Part shown: in pieces, positions 1 through 7,384 of the stretch
How positions within the stretch are numbered: the stretch's first letter is position 1
How the letters are laid out: every line of letters begins with the position of its first letter
Source: CAYPHA01 sp964410215
Lineage (GTDB): Bacteria > Calditrichota > Calditrichia > Calditrichales > CAYPHA01
DNA: 8,974 bases
Assembly (NCBI GenBank): GCA_964410215.1
Contig: CAYPHA010000121.1
Location: 1 to 8,974, forward strand
Direction: 5' to 3'
The notes under the pieces: generated by a model
What the model saw: only the letters and a program-made list of their open reading frames with translations
Told to the model about the DNA's origin: nothing
Database searches by the model: none
Translations under genes and position numbers: made by a program

Positions 1-9
1 ATCAAGTAA
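1..9 (+). CDS. Probable last codons of an upstream gene (Ile-Lys-stop)
   Basis: The window opens with ATC AAG TAA, which reads Ile-Lys-stop. Gene 1 ends in Leu-Ile-Lys-stop and gene 2 in Val-Ile-Lys-stop, and a terminal Ile-Lys or similar basic end is common in T9SS type A sorting domains. A 7-bp-phased A-rich tract begins at the T of this stop codon, exactly as it does at the stop of gene 2. I infer that a further secreted, T9SS-sorted protein gene lies just upstream on the same strand. Only two codons are visible, so this could be chance. Confidence 0.4.
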   Translation: MK

Positions 10-48
10 AGAAAAAAAAAGAAAGAAGAAAAAAGAAAAAATGCAAAT
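7..48 (+). repeat. A-rich 7-bp-phased purine tract
   Basis: From the T of the putative stop codon the sequence can be cut into heptamers: taaagaa, aaaaaaa, gaaagaa, gaaaaaa, gaaaaaa, tgcaaat. Guanines at 21, 28 and 35 are exactly seven bases apart. On its own this could be low-complexity sequence, but the spacer after gene 2 shows the same period and the same start point. Function is unknown. No gene is seen in 10-151. Confidence 0.5.
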
Positions 49-92
49 CGGAACAAATAATAAGTTATGGTAAAAATGAAAAGTTTTAAGAC

Positions 93-122
93 CAGGATTT
101 TCTGAGTCCTGAATCCTGAGTT
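93..122 (+). repeat. Three-unit heptamer tandem repeat with inverted repeat
   Basis: Three consecutive 7-bp units occupy 102-122: ctgagtc, ctgaatc, ctgagtt. The sequence caggatt at 93-99 is also the exact reverse complement of aatcctg at 112-118, giving a possible 7-bp stem with a 12-base loop. An alternative stem pairs cagga (93-97) with tcctg (107-111). A weak T-rich stretch follows at 121-126, so a terminator for the upstream gene is conceivable. No strong U-tract is present and I do not call one. Confidence 0.55.
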
Positions 123-140
123 CTTTCAACTACTATTACA

Positions 141-147
141 AGGAAGG
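141..147 (+). promoter_or_regulatory. Ribosome binding site of gene 1
   Basis: The purine run aggaagg lies four bases upstream of the ATG at 152 and resembles a Shine-Dalgarno sequence, although the spacing is slightly short. It supports the chosen start, which is followed directly by a signal peptide. I could not identify a convincing -35/-10 or Bacteroidota-type (-33/-7) promoter in 10-140. Confidence 0.6.
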
Positions 148-151
148 TATA

Positions 152-3100
152 ATGAATCGACTGTTTTTTATTCTTTTAATTAGTCTTTTAACCGTATCGT
201 TATATGCAGACGGTCCGGTAATCAATGAAATTATGTCATTAAATAATGGGGTGGTCGCTGATGAAGATGGTGATTTCCCGGACTGGATTGAGATTTATAA
301 CCCTACCGAATCAGTCATTAATCTGGAGGGATATGGTCTCTCCGACGATCCGTCATTTCGCCAGAAGTGGCTTTTCCCGGAGATGAAACTGTTCCCGGGG
401 CATTTTGTTCTGGTGTATGCCTCGGATAAAGACCGGCGTGTCTGGAATAATTATTTCTGGGAAACGATCATCGATCAGGGTGATGAATGGCGTTACCGCG
501 TCGGTACATCGGCGCCGCCTGCAGACTGGTATGCTATTGATTTCGACGATTCGGGCTGGCTGACAGGTCCCAGCGGCTTTGGCCATCTGGATGGCGATGA
601 TGCGACCGTAGTGCCATCAACGATGTCGGTAACCATCCGGAAACGTTTCACAATCGAAGATACTTCCGCCATCGCATCCGCATTGTTGCATGTCGATTAT
701 GATGATGCGTTTGTTGCCTACCTGAACGGCGTTGAGGTGGCGCGTGCCAATATCGGTGAACCGGGCACCCCGCCGGCCTATGACGCCGATGCGGACAACT
801 GGCATGAGGCACGCATGTACAGCGGCGGAGAGCCGGAAGTATTTGCATTGAATGAAGCCAAAAACCTCTGGCGGCAGGGTGAAAATGTGCTGGCCATTCA
901 GGTCAACAATTTTGAAGATCCGGCCTCCGATATGACCCTGATTCCCTTTTTAACACTCGGTTTCGATACACCGCCGGACAACCCTCAGGGTGTCCCTGAG
1001 ATCCTGCCGCTGGGAGAAACCTTTCTACATGCCAATTTTAAAATCAAGTCGGAAGGTGAGACCATTAGTATCAGTGATCCGACCGGAATAACGCTCGACA
1101 GCGTCTTCACGGGTGTTATTGAAAGCAATATATCGAAAGGACGTCAGCCGGACGGCGGCGAGGAATGGCTGTTTTACGACGTACCGACACCAGGTGCGGC
1201 CAATGAAACACCCGGTTATACGGGCCGTTCAGCTCCCCCGTCATTTTCACAGCCTGCCGGACTTTATAACGGTCCGGTGGAGGTATCGTTTTCCGCCGGC
1301 AATGAAGAGGCTGTTATACGCTATACACTGGACGGAAGCGCACCGACTGACAGTTCCGAAGTCTTTACCGAAAGCATCGTAATTGAAGCAACCACGCCGG
1401 TCCGTGCCAGGGTTTATGAGACGGGCCTGCTGCCCAGCCCTGTCAGGACGCAAACATACCTGATTGATACAGACCATATATTACCCGTTATTTCACTGAC
1501 AACCACACCGGCCAACCTGTGGGATTTCCATAGCGGAATTTACACGATGGGGCCCGACGCCTCATCCAGCAATCCCTACTTTGGTGCCAATTTCTGGAAA
1601 GACTGGGAACGGCCGGTACATATGGAATTATTTGAAACCGACGGGACGAAGGCATTCAGCCTGGATGCCGGGATCAAAATTCATGGCGGCTGGCCCAAAG
1701 CCTATGCCCAGAAATCCGTTGCCATATTCGCCCGATCGGAATACGGTGCCGGGGAAATCAATTACCCGGTATTTCCGGATAAGAATATCGAAACGTTTGA
1801 ATCCATCGTTCTGCGTAATGCCGGGAACGACTGGAAATATACCCTTTTCCGGGATGCCATGATCCAGAGCCTGCTCAGGGACTGCAATCTGGATCTGCAG
1901 GCTTACCGACCCGCGGTCGTCTATTTGAATGGCGCATACTGGGGAATTCACAACATAAGAGAAAAAATAAATGAGCATTATGTTGCCTCTAACTACCACA
2001 TCGATGCTAACAGCATAGACCTGATGGAGATCAATCTCCAGGAACCGGCGGCTTTTGCCTTTCACGGTGACGCGGAAAACTATAATAACCTGATCGATTT
2101 TGTGGCGCAGAATGATCTGTCCGATGACGCTAATTTCCGGTATATCGCCGGGAAAATTGATGTAGACAGTTATATCGATTACCACGTATCCCAGATTTAT
2201 ATGGATAATAAGGATTGGCCCGGAAATAACAATAAATTCTGGCGTCCGAAACGGGAAGGGGGAAAATGGCGCTGGATTATGTTCGATCTGGACTACGGAT
2301 TCGGGTTATATAACAGTTCGGCCTATGCATCCAACACGCTTGCATGGGCAACCGATCCCGACGGTGAAGGCGGCAATGATTCGCATAATCTTCCGTTTAC
2401 GACATTCCTGTTTCGAAATATGCTGTTGAATACATCTTTTCAAAATGCTCTCATTAACCGTTTCGCCGATTACATGAATACGATTTTCATTCCCGAAGTC
2501 GTCAAAAGCAAGATTGCCGAATTAAAGGCTGGTATCGAACCGGAAATGCAGGAACATTATGATAAATGGGGAAGCGGAGATTTCGATTGGGGCAGTTCGA
2601 TGGGATGGAGCTATTTCGGAAAGTGGGACAGTAATATTGACCGGATGATAACATTTGCCGAAAGGAGACCGGACTATCTCCGTGACCACATCATCGATCA
2701 TTTTGAATTGAGCGGTGACGCCCTGGTTTCGCTGGATGTCACCCCGGAAGGGGCGGGACAGGTTATCGTAAATACGGTAAACCCGGATGAATATCCCTGG
2801 AGCGGACACTATTTTAAAGATGTTCCCGTAGAACTGACGGCGCTTCCAGCAGCCGGTCATCGCTTTGTCCGCTGGGAGGGACTTACGGATAAAAAATCGC
2901 AATCCATATCGGTCATGCTGACAGAGGATCTTACCATACAGGCTGTATTTGAAGCCGATTCAAGCTCGGAAGCAGGTATTGTCATCAACGAAATTAATTA
3001 CAATTCGGAGGGCGATTTCGGTACGGGGGACTGGTTTGAACTCTATAATTTCAGTGCCTCTGCCATCGATCTTTCCGGCTGGTTATTCAGGGATTCCAAT

Positions 3101-3742
3101 GATGAAAATCTGTTCATTATCCCCCAGGGCACTATTCTGGAAGCGGACGATTATTTAGTTCTTAGTCATGATTCCACAGATTTTAAATCCTTTTTTCCAT
3201 CTGTGCGCTTCACGGGTGATTTTAACTTCAATCTAAGTAACAGCGGGGATATGCTGCGGCTGTACAATCCGGGCGGTGGGCTTGTTGATTCCCTGGTTTA
3301 TGATGACGGCCCGCCGTGGCCGGAAGAGGCCGATGGCCTCGGCCCGACACTGGAACTGAAAAATCCCGCTCTGGACAATACGGTTCCGGAAAACTGGATG
3401 GCTTCTTCGGGACATGGTTCGCCGGGGAAGAAAAATGGAACGTTTGTAAATATTGATCCCACTGAACAGCAGGTTCCGGGGGAATTTCGTGTTCTCAGTA
3501 ATTATCCCAATCCGTTTAACAGTACGACAACATTTGCTTTTCAGTTATCACAACACAGCCGGGTGAAAATCACTATCTACAATACGGCTGGTCAGTTAAT
3601 ACAAGCCGTCGTTGATCAGCGAATGGAACCGGGAGAACATCATGTCCGCTGGAATGCCGATGCATATCATTCCGGGATCTATTTTTATAAAATTAAAGCG
3701 CAAAATACGGTAAAAACCGGTAAATGTCTTCTGATCAAATAG
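152..3742 (+). CDS. Secreted CotH-family atypical kinase with lamin-tail domains and T9SS sorting tail
   Basis: Predicted secreted protein of 1196 residues. A signal peptide covers about 1-19 (cleavage after LYA). A lamin-tail domain (VINEIM at 23, DWIEIYN, LSDDPS) runs to about 95 and resumes at about 288-353 (SKGRQPDGG, PTPGAAN). It appears split by a jelly-roll-like module at about 98-270. A chitobiase/hexosaminidase C-terminal-like domain (YTLDGSAPT) spans about 360-438. The CotH kinase domain spans about 443-852. Within it I see GIKIHGGWPKAYAQK with Lys521, GAYWGIHNIREKIN with Glu604, DNKDWPGNNN with Asp688, and MFDLDYGFG with Asp712/Asp714. By analogy with Bacillus CotH these are candidate ATP-binding, catalytic and Mg-binding residues; the mapping is my inference. 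A divergent InlB-type repeat follows (859-936), then a second lamin-tail domain (942-1095) and a T9SS type A sorting domain (1112-1196, NYPNPFN at 1117-1123). Known CotH proteins phosphorylate spore-coat proteins. The substrate here is unknown. Confidence 0.9.
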   Translation: MNRLFFILLISLLTVSLYADGPVINEIMSLNNGVVADEDGDFPDWIEIYNPTESVINLEGYGLSDDPSFRQKWLFPEMKLFPGHFVLVYASDKDRRVWNNYFWETIIDQGDEWRYRVGTSAPPADWYAIDFDDSGWLTGPSGFGHLDGDDATVVPSTMSVTIRKRFTIEDTSAIASALLHVDYDDAFVAYLNGVEVARANIGEPGTPPAYDADADNWHEARMYSGGEPEVFALNEAKNLWRQGENVLAIQVNNFEDPASDMTLIPFLTLGFDTPPDNPQGVPEILPLGETFLHANFKIKSEGETISISDPTGITLDSVFTGVIESNISKGRQPDGGEEWLFYDVPTPGAANETPGYTGRSAPPSFSQPAGLYNGPVEVSFSAGNEEAVIRYTLDGSAPTDSSEVFTESIVIEATTPVRARVYETGLLPSPVRTQTYLIDTDHILPVISLTTTPANLWDFHSGIYTMGPDASSSNPYFGANFWKDWERPVHMELFETDGTKAFSLDAGIKIHGGWPKAYAQKSVAIFARSEYGAGEINYPVFPDKNIETFESIVLRNAGNDWKYTLFRDAMIQSLLRDCNLDLQAYRPAVVYLNGAYWGIHNIREKINEHYVASNYHIDANSIDLMEINLQEPAAFAFHGDAENYNNLIDFVAQNDLSDDANFRYIAGKIDVDSYIDYHVSQIYMDNKDWPGNNNKFWRPKREGGKWRWIMFDLDYGFGLYNSSAYASNTLAWATDPDGEGGNDSHNLPFTTFLFRNMLLNTSFQNALINRFADYMNTIFIPEVVKSKIAELKAGIEPEMQEHYDKWGSGDFDWGSSMGWSYFGKWDSNIDRMITFAERRPDYLRDHIIDHFELSGDALVSLDVTPEGAGQVIVNTVNPDEYPWSGHYFKDVPVELTALPAAGHRFVRWEGLTDKKSQSISVMLTEDLTIQAVFEADSSSEAGIVINEINYNSEGDFGTGDWFELYNFSASAIDLSGWLFRDSNDENLFIIPQGTILEADDYLVLSHDSTDFKSFFPSVRFTGDFNFNLSNSGDMLRLYNPGGGLVDSLVYDDGPPWPEEADGLGPTLELKNPALDNTVPENWMASSGHGSPGKKNGTFVNIDPTEQQVPGEFRVLSNYPNPFNSTTTFAFQLSQHSRVKITIYNTAGQLIQAVVDQRMEPGEHHVRWNADAYHSGIYFYKIKAQNTVKTGKCLLIK

Positions 3743-3745
3743 GAG
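3741..3745 (+). promoter_or_regulatory. Ribosome binding site of gene 2, overlapping the gene 1 stop
   Basis: The motif aggag sits six bases before the ATG at 3752 and shares its first two bases with the TAG stop of gene 1 (3740-3742). Ribosomes finishing gene 1 would therefore be placed at the start of gene 2. The 9-bp spacing leaves no room for a promoter, so the two genes are almost certainly cotranscribed and probably translationally coupled. Confidence 0.8.
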
Positions 3746-3751
3746 TTTTTT

Positions 3752-6700
3752 ATGCGTGGGCCTATTCGACTATTATTTGGAACCTTCCTGATTTTTCTGT
3801 TGAATGTAACGCTTCTGGCTCAGGGCAGACCTTACGAAGGGCCCGATGATCCGGCAGGTGATATAGCGGCCCAGCGTGAAGGATTCATGAACGGAAATCG
3901 GGTTTTTATCAAATTTCAAAATAATACGGAACTGGCTGATTACCCGCCTTTTAATACCTCCAAGTGGCCCAATGATGAAAAAGGTTTATCCATGACCGAT
4001 GGTATCGCCTTATTAATTAATGCCCGTGTATATATAGAGAATGACAGCATACCTGTCACCGATCCGGACGAAATTGCCAGCCGATCGGATCTGGATACGC
4101 TTTATTTCTGTCAATCCAGTTTCCGTCATTTTATGCCTACGAATGAAGAGGGAACGGTGGAATGGGGCCTGTATCCGGTGTTCGGGTATTTTAATGAAGC
4201 GAATGAGTATCCGGCCATGAGCAACCTGCCGATATCCTGGCCGCAGAACGGCTGGCCGGAACGCGGCTATGGTCTGAAATGGCCCGGTGAATGGGACGGA
4301 CGTTTTGGACGCGGTATTCACTATGCGGACCTGGAAACCTATTTTGTAGCGAATGATGCCCAGGACCAGGGGTATCTCAGTGCCGATGATTCTGTGAAAT
4401 ATTATCCGCGTCCGGGTATCCGTATAGGTGACCGGAATGCCAGCGTCACCATTCAGAAAGGAATGCCCTGGGGTGGCCTTGGGATTCGTATTAAGGTACG
4501 CGGTTATCAGTGGAATAATGCCCAGACCCGGGATGCCCTGTTCTGGGAGTATGATATTTCCAATATTTCCGATTATGATCTGCCGGAAGTCGCTTTCGGA
4601 TACTGGCTGGATCCGGGAGTCGGACACTGGGGCGATGCCCATGACGAAGATGATATCGGCTTCTTCGACCGGTATGAGAACCTCGCCTATGTCTGGGATA
4701 CGGATGGTATCGGTGCCGGGGGAATCCGAACCGGCGTCCTGGGATTTACCTTTCTGGAAACTCCGGGACATCCGGATGATAATATCGATAATGACGAAGA
4801 CGGTCTGGTCGATGAACGGCGCGATAATGAAGCGGTTACCCTGATCGGACCCACCGATGGGATAGAAGACCTGGAAAAATTCCTGACCTGGTATGGTTTG
4901 AAGGAGTCAGACCTGAAGGAGCATTGGGATGCAGATGAAGATCAGGACTGGGATGACGGAGTCGATCTGAATGACAACGGAATCTACGATCCTGGAGAAA
5001 TCGCGGGAGACGATGTGGGTACGGACGGGGTCGGTCCTGGTGAACTCAATTATTTCGGACCGGATGAAAACGGTACAGAGGGCAATCATAAACCGGATTT
5101 CGTGGAAGGACTGGGTTCGGAGCCTGATTTTGGCCCGACCGATGTTTCAGAGACGGATATGATAGGTCTGACTTCCTTTGACATGTTTCCCCATCCACGA
5201 GGATCCTCCCCACCGCAGATCCGCTTTGATGAAACGATGTGGGATCTGATCGGCAGGGAGCATTTTACGGAATTCTTCGGTGAAATTGTAAGCCTGGTAC
5301 AAACGGCCGGATCCGGAGCCTTTCCGCTCCTGCAGGGCACCACAGAACGCATTTCAATGTCGGAAGTCCATTCCTACGAGGAGTTATCCGGATTGAGTTC
5401 GGATGCCCACTCCGCACCCGCATTATTTCAGAAAAAGCATATCGTTCAGGTTATATATGAATCGGATTACCGTTTCGCCAGCCCTCCGCGGATGCCGACA
5501 CTCAAGGCGACAGCCGGAGACGGAAGAGTATTTCTAAGCTGGGATAATGCAGCGGATAAATCGACACGCGAGCCGTTACTGAACGGGGTCAATGATTTCG
5601 AGGGGTACAAGCTCTATAAAGCGACGGATAAACGCTTTGGCGATGCCGAAATGGTGACCGATATTTTTGGCAATCCGGCTGCTAAAAAACCCATTTTTCA
5701 GTGCGATCTGGACAACGGTATCAACGGTGCAACCGAATTCGGGCTGATTAACGGACTGTCTTTTTACCTGGGTGATGATACCGGTATTCAGCACCATTTT
5801 ATCGATGAAAATGTACAGAACGGCCGGACCTATTATTATGCCATCGTGGCTTATGATTTCGGGATCACCGGCCTGCAAGTGGACATCGCGCCGTCTGAGA
5901 ATAATATCGTCGTCGATCTGGATGAAGACGAAAATATACGTTTTACCGGTGCCAATGTTCAGGTTGTAACACCGCATCAACAGGCAGCCGGTTATGTCCC
6001 GCCAAATGTCGAGATTCATTCCGGAAATGAAACAATGGGGGATGGTGTCGTTTCCGCCGAAGTGTACGATATTAACAGTGTTATTCCCGATAACCAATAC
6101 AAATTGAAATTCAAGGTCGATACATTAAGCTATCTGACGTATCCTTCCCGTAACCGGCACCCGCGGGAGCTTTCTTACACAAATAATGGTTACGAAGTAT
6201 ACAATGTAACCCGGGGCGGTACACTGCTTTATGAAGAGTCTCCCGACTATTATATGATGGATAATATCGTCGATGGGCATCTGAATACTCAGAAAACGGT
6301 CGTATCGGACGCTATTGAGGGGATCCGGCTTCATATCGATATGCCCTTTGTAACGGCATCCTTTGATCCGGAGAAATCAGGCTGGGTGAGGGGTAATGCA
6401 CCCGTCAATGTTCATATTAACGAAATAACGACACCCTATTACGCCTGGCAGTATGATATCGTATTTACGGATAACGACTCGGCATATATCTCAAAAATAA
6501 ACAGTAAAACCAATATCAGGACAGCCGAAAACGAAGGTATCGGGCCGGCTGAACTTCTTCTGGACCAGGCCTTTAATTTTTACGCTATCAACAAAACTTT
6601 TCCTGACTCAAATGGAGTGTACGATACACTGGATATGGTCATACATGATGTAAATAGGAATGATTTTTTTGATCCCGATAGTGATTATGTAATGATAGGA

Positions 6701-7222
6701 TGTGCCATTGATTTCGGATCGCAGGTCCGTTGGGCGCAGACCCTGTTCAGCCTGGACTTTCATGACATTGGTTCTGAAGGACAGATGCCCCAGCCGGATG
6801 ACGTCTACCGGATTGATTTCAGAAGACCTTTCTGGGAGACCGATTCGCTTATATTTTCCGTGAATGAAGCCATTGAAGCCGATGCGGCGGAACTGGAACA
6901 ATCAATGGCAGATATCAAAGTAGTACCGAATCCCTATGTAGCCACCAATGCCATGGAAGAATCCATTTCCAATCCCTATCTGAATCAGCGCAGGAAACTG
7001 ATCTTTACGCATATTCCGGCACAATGTACGATAAAGATATTTATGGTCAGTGGTGTATTTATCGATGAAATCATCGTCGATAATCCCCCGCCCCAGGGTT
7101 TGGTGCATTGGGATCTGCAGACCAGGGAAGATCTGGAAATCGCGGCGGGAGTCTACCTGTACCATGTAAAATCACATGCAACGGGTGATGAAAAGCTGGG
7201 GAAGTTTGCGGTTATTAAATAA
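3752..7222 (+). CDS. Large secreted protein of unknown function with EF-hand-like loops, Fn3-like domain and T9SS-like tail
   Basis: Protein of 1156 residues; I do not recognise a characterised family. A signal peptide covers 1-23 (hydrophobic core, cleavage after LLA). The mature N-terminus carries YEGPDDPAGD and MNGNRV, shared with gene 3. Aromatic, Trp/Gly-rich segments follow to about 340. Acidic calcium-type loops are visible: DNDEDGLVDE at 346-355, an Asp-rich stretch (DADEDQDWDDG), and a textbook 12-residue EF-hand loop DLNDNGIYDPGE at 405-416. A fibronectin III-like module spans about 578-704 (VFLSWDN, FEGYKLYKA, YYYAIVAYDFG) and contains a long insert. A degenerate loop DVNRNDFFDPDS lies at 966-977. 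Residues 705-1050 look beta-rich but match nothing I know. The last 105 residues (from 1052, VVPNPY, then IKIFMVSG and AAGVYLYHVKS, ending FAVIK) resemble a divergent T9SS sorting domain. It is probably cell-surface or extracellular. It lies directly behind the CotH-like kinase and is followed by a paralogue. Confidence 0.85.
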   Translation: MRGPIRLLFGTFLIFLLNVTLLAQGRPYEGPDDPAGDIAAQREGFMNGNRVFIKFQNNTELADYPPFNTSKWPNDEKGLSMTDGIALLINARVYIENDSIPVTDPDEIASRSDLDTLYFCQSSFRHFMPTNEEGTVEWGLYPVFGYFNEANEYPAMSNLPISWPQNGWPERGYGLKWPGEWDGRFGRGIHYADLETYFVANDAQDQGYLSADDSVKYYPRPGIRIGDRNASVTIQKGMPWGGLGIRIKVRGYQWNNAQTRDALFWEYDISNISDYDLPEVAFGYWLDPGVGHWGDAHDEDDIGFFDRYENLAYVWDTDGIGAGGIRTGVLGFTFLETPGHPDDNIDNDEDGLVDERRDNEAVTLIGPTDGIEDLEKFLTWYGLKESDLKEHWDADEDQDWDDGVDLNDNGIYDPGEIAGDDVGTDGVGPGELNYFGPDENGTEGNHKPDFVEGLGSEPDFGPTDVSETDMIGLTSFDMFPHPRGSSPPQIRFDETMWDLIGREHFTEFFGEIVSLVQTAGSGAFPLLQGTTERISMSEVHSYEELSGLSSDAHSAPALFQKKHIVQVIYESDYRFASPPRMPTLKATAGDGRVFLSWDNAADKSTREPLLNGVNDFEGYKLYKATDKRFGDAEMVTDIFGNPAAKKPIFQCDLDNGINGATEFGLINGLSFYLGDDTGIQHHFIDENVQNGRTYYYAIVAYDFGITGLQVDIAPSENNIVVDLDEDENIRFTGANVQVVTPHQQAAGYVPPNVEIHSGNETMGDGVVSAEVYDINSVIPDNQYKLKFKVDTLSYLTYPSRNRHPRELSYTNNGYEVYNVTRGGTLLYEESPDYYMMDNIVDGHLNTQKTVVSDAIEGIRLHIDMPFVTASFDPEKSGWVRGNAPVNVHINEITTPYYAWQYDIVFTDNDSAYISKINSKTNIRTAENEGIGPAELLLDQAFNFYAINKTFPDSNGVYDTLDMVIHDVNRNDFFDPDSDYVMIGCAIDFGSQVRWAQTLFSLDFHDIGSEGQMPQPDDVYRIDFRRPFWETDSLIFSVNEAIEADAAELEQSMADIKVVPNPYVATNAMEESISNPYLNQRRKLIFTHIPAQCTIKIFMVSGVFIDEIIVDNPPPQGLVHWDLQTREDLEIAAGVYLYHVKSHATGDEKLGKFAVIK

Positions 7223-7276
7223 AAAATAAAAAATACAAAATACAAAATAGGAAGTAGAAAATTAAGCAGTAAGAAT
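7220..7276 (+). repeat. 7-bp-phased A-rich repeat array, left arm
   Basis: Starting with the T of the gene 2 stop codon, thymines recur every seven bases at 7220, 7227, 7234, 7241, 7248, 7255 and 7262. The units are taaaaaa, taaaaaa, tacaaaa, tacaaaa, taggaag, tagaaaa and ttaagca. After a one-base slip at 7269 a further unit, taagaat, starts at 7270. This is a degenerate heptamer array, not simple poly-A. It resembles in kind the short tandem heptamer repeats known from cyanobacterial spacers. No function is assigned. Confidence 0.7.
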
Positions 7277-7290
7277 TGGAAAAGCAATGA

Positions 7291-7331
7291 TCACTTATTA
7301 GGAGCAGCATAGCTGTGACGTATCGAAGTGA
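7291..7331. other. Possible stem-loop between the heptamer arms
   Basis: The sequence tcactt (7291-7296) pairs with aagtga (7326-7331). Between them, the short palindrome cagcatagctg could form a small inner hairpin (cagc/gctg, three-base loop). Stems are only four to six base pairs, so stability is doubtful. No U-tract follows, so this is not a convincing terminator. Confidence 0.3.
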
Positions 7332-7335
7332 GCCG

Positions 7336-7370
7336 TATCAGATTTCTTACTTCCTACTTTTAAATTATAA
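7336..7370 (-). repeat. 7-bp-phased repeat array, right arm in inverted orientation
   Basis: Read on the minus strand from 7370 downward, the sequence splits into ttataat, ttaaaag, taggaag, taagaaa and tctgata, each unit beginning with T. The unit taggaag also occurs in the left arm at 7248-7254. As a result taggaagta (7248-7256) and tacttccta (7348-7356) form a perfect 9-bp inverted repeat, and gtaagaa (7269-7275) pairs with ttcttac (7344-7350). The arms face each other around about 60 bp of ordinary sequence. The rest of the 162-bp spacer shows no gene. Confidence 0.6.
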
Positions 7371-7384
7371 GCCTGGGTTTTACC

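Noticed and set aside
1628..2185. Antisense open frame of 185 codons inside gene 1
   Set aside because: It overlaps the CotH kinase core, where the + strand frame carries the family motifs. No ribosome binding site or domain supports the antisense reading.
4013..4771. Long antisense open frame (about 250 codons) inside gene 2
   Set aside because: It lies wholly within the conserved coding region of gene 2, whose frame is supported by the paralogue. Its translation shows no recognisable domain, so it is a by-product of codon usage.
4964..4999. Dockerin module of a cellulosome
   Set aside because: Only one full EF-hand-like loop is present here instead of the paired 22-residue dockerin repeats, and no cohesin or glycoside hydrolase is seen.
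5576..6097. Antisense open frame of 173 codons over the Fn3-like region
   Set aside because: The + frame there encodes a clear beta-sandwich pattern. The antisense product is not recognisable.
7220..7370. CRISPR array
   Set aside because: Units are only 7 bp and directly adjacent, with no spacers and no cas genes nearby.
7223..7384. Rho-independent terminator between genes 2 and 3
   Set aside because: The visible stems are short (4-9 bp), widely spaced, and not followed by a U-run in the right place.
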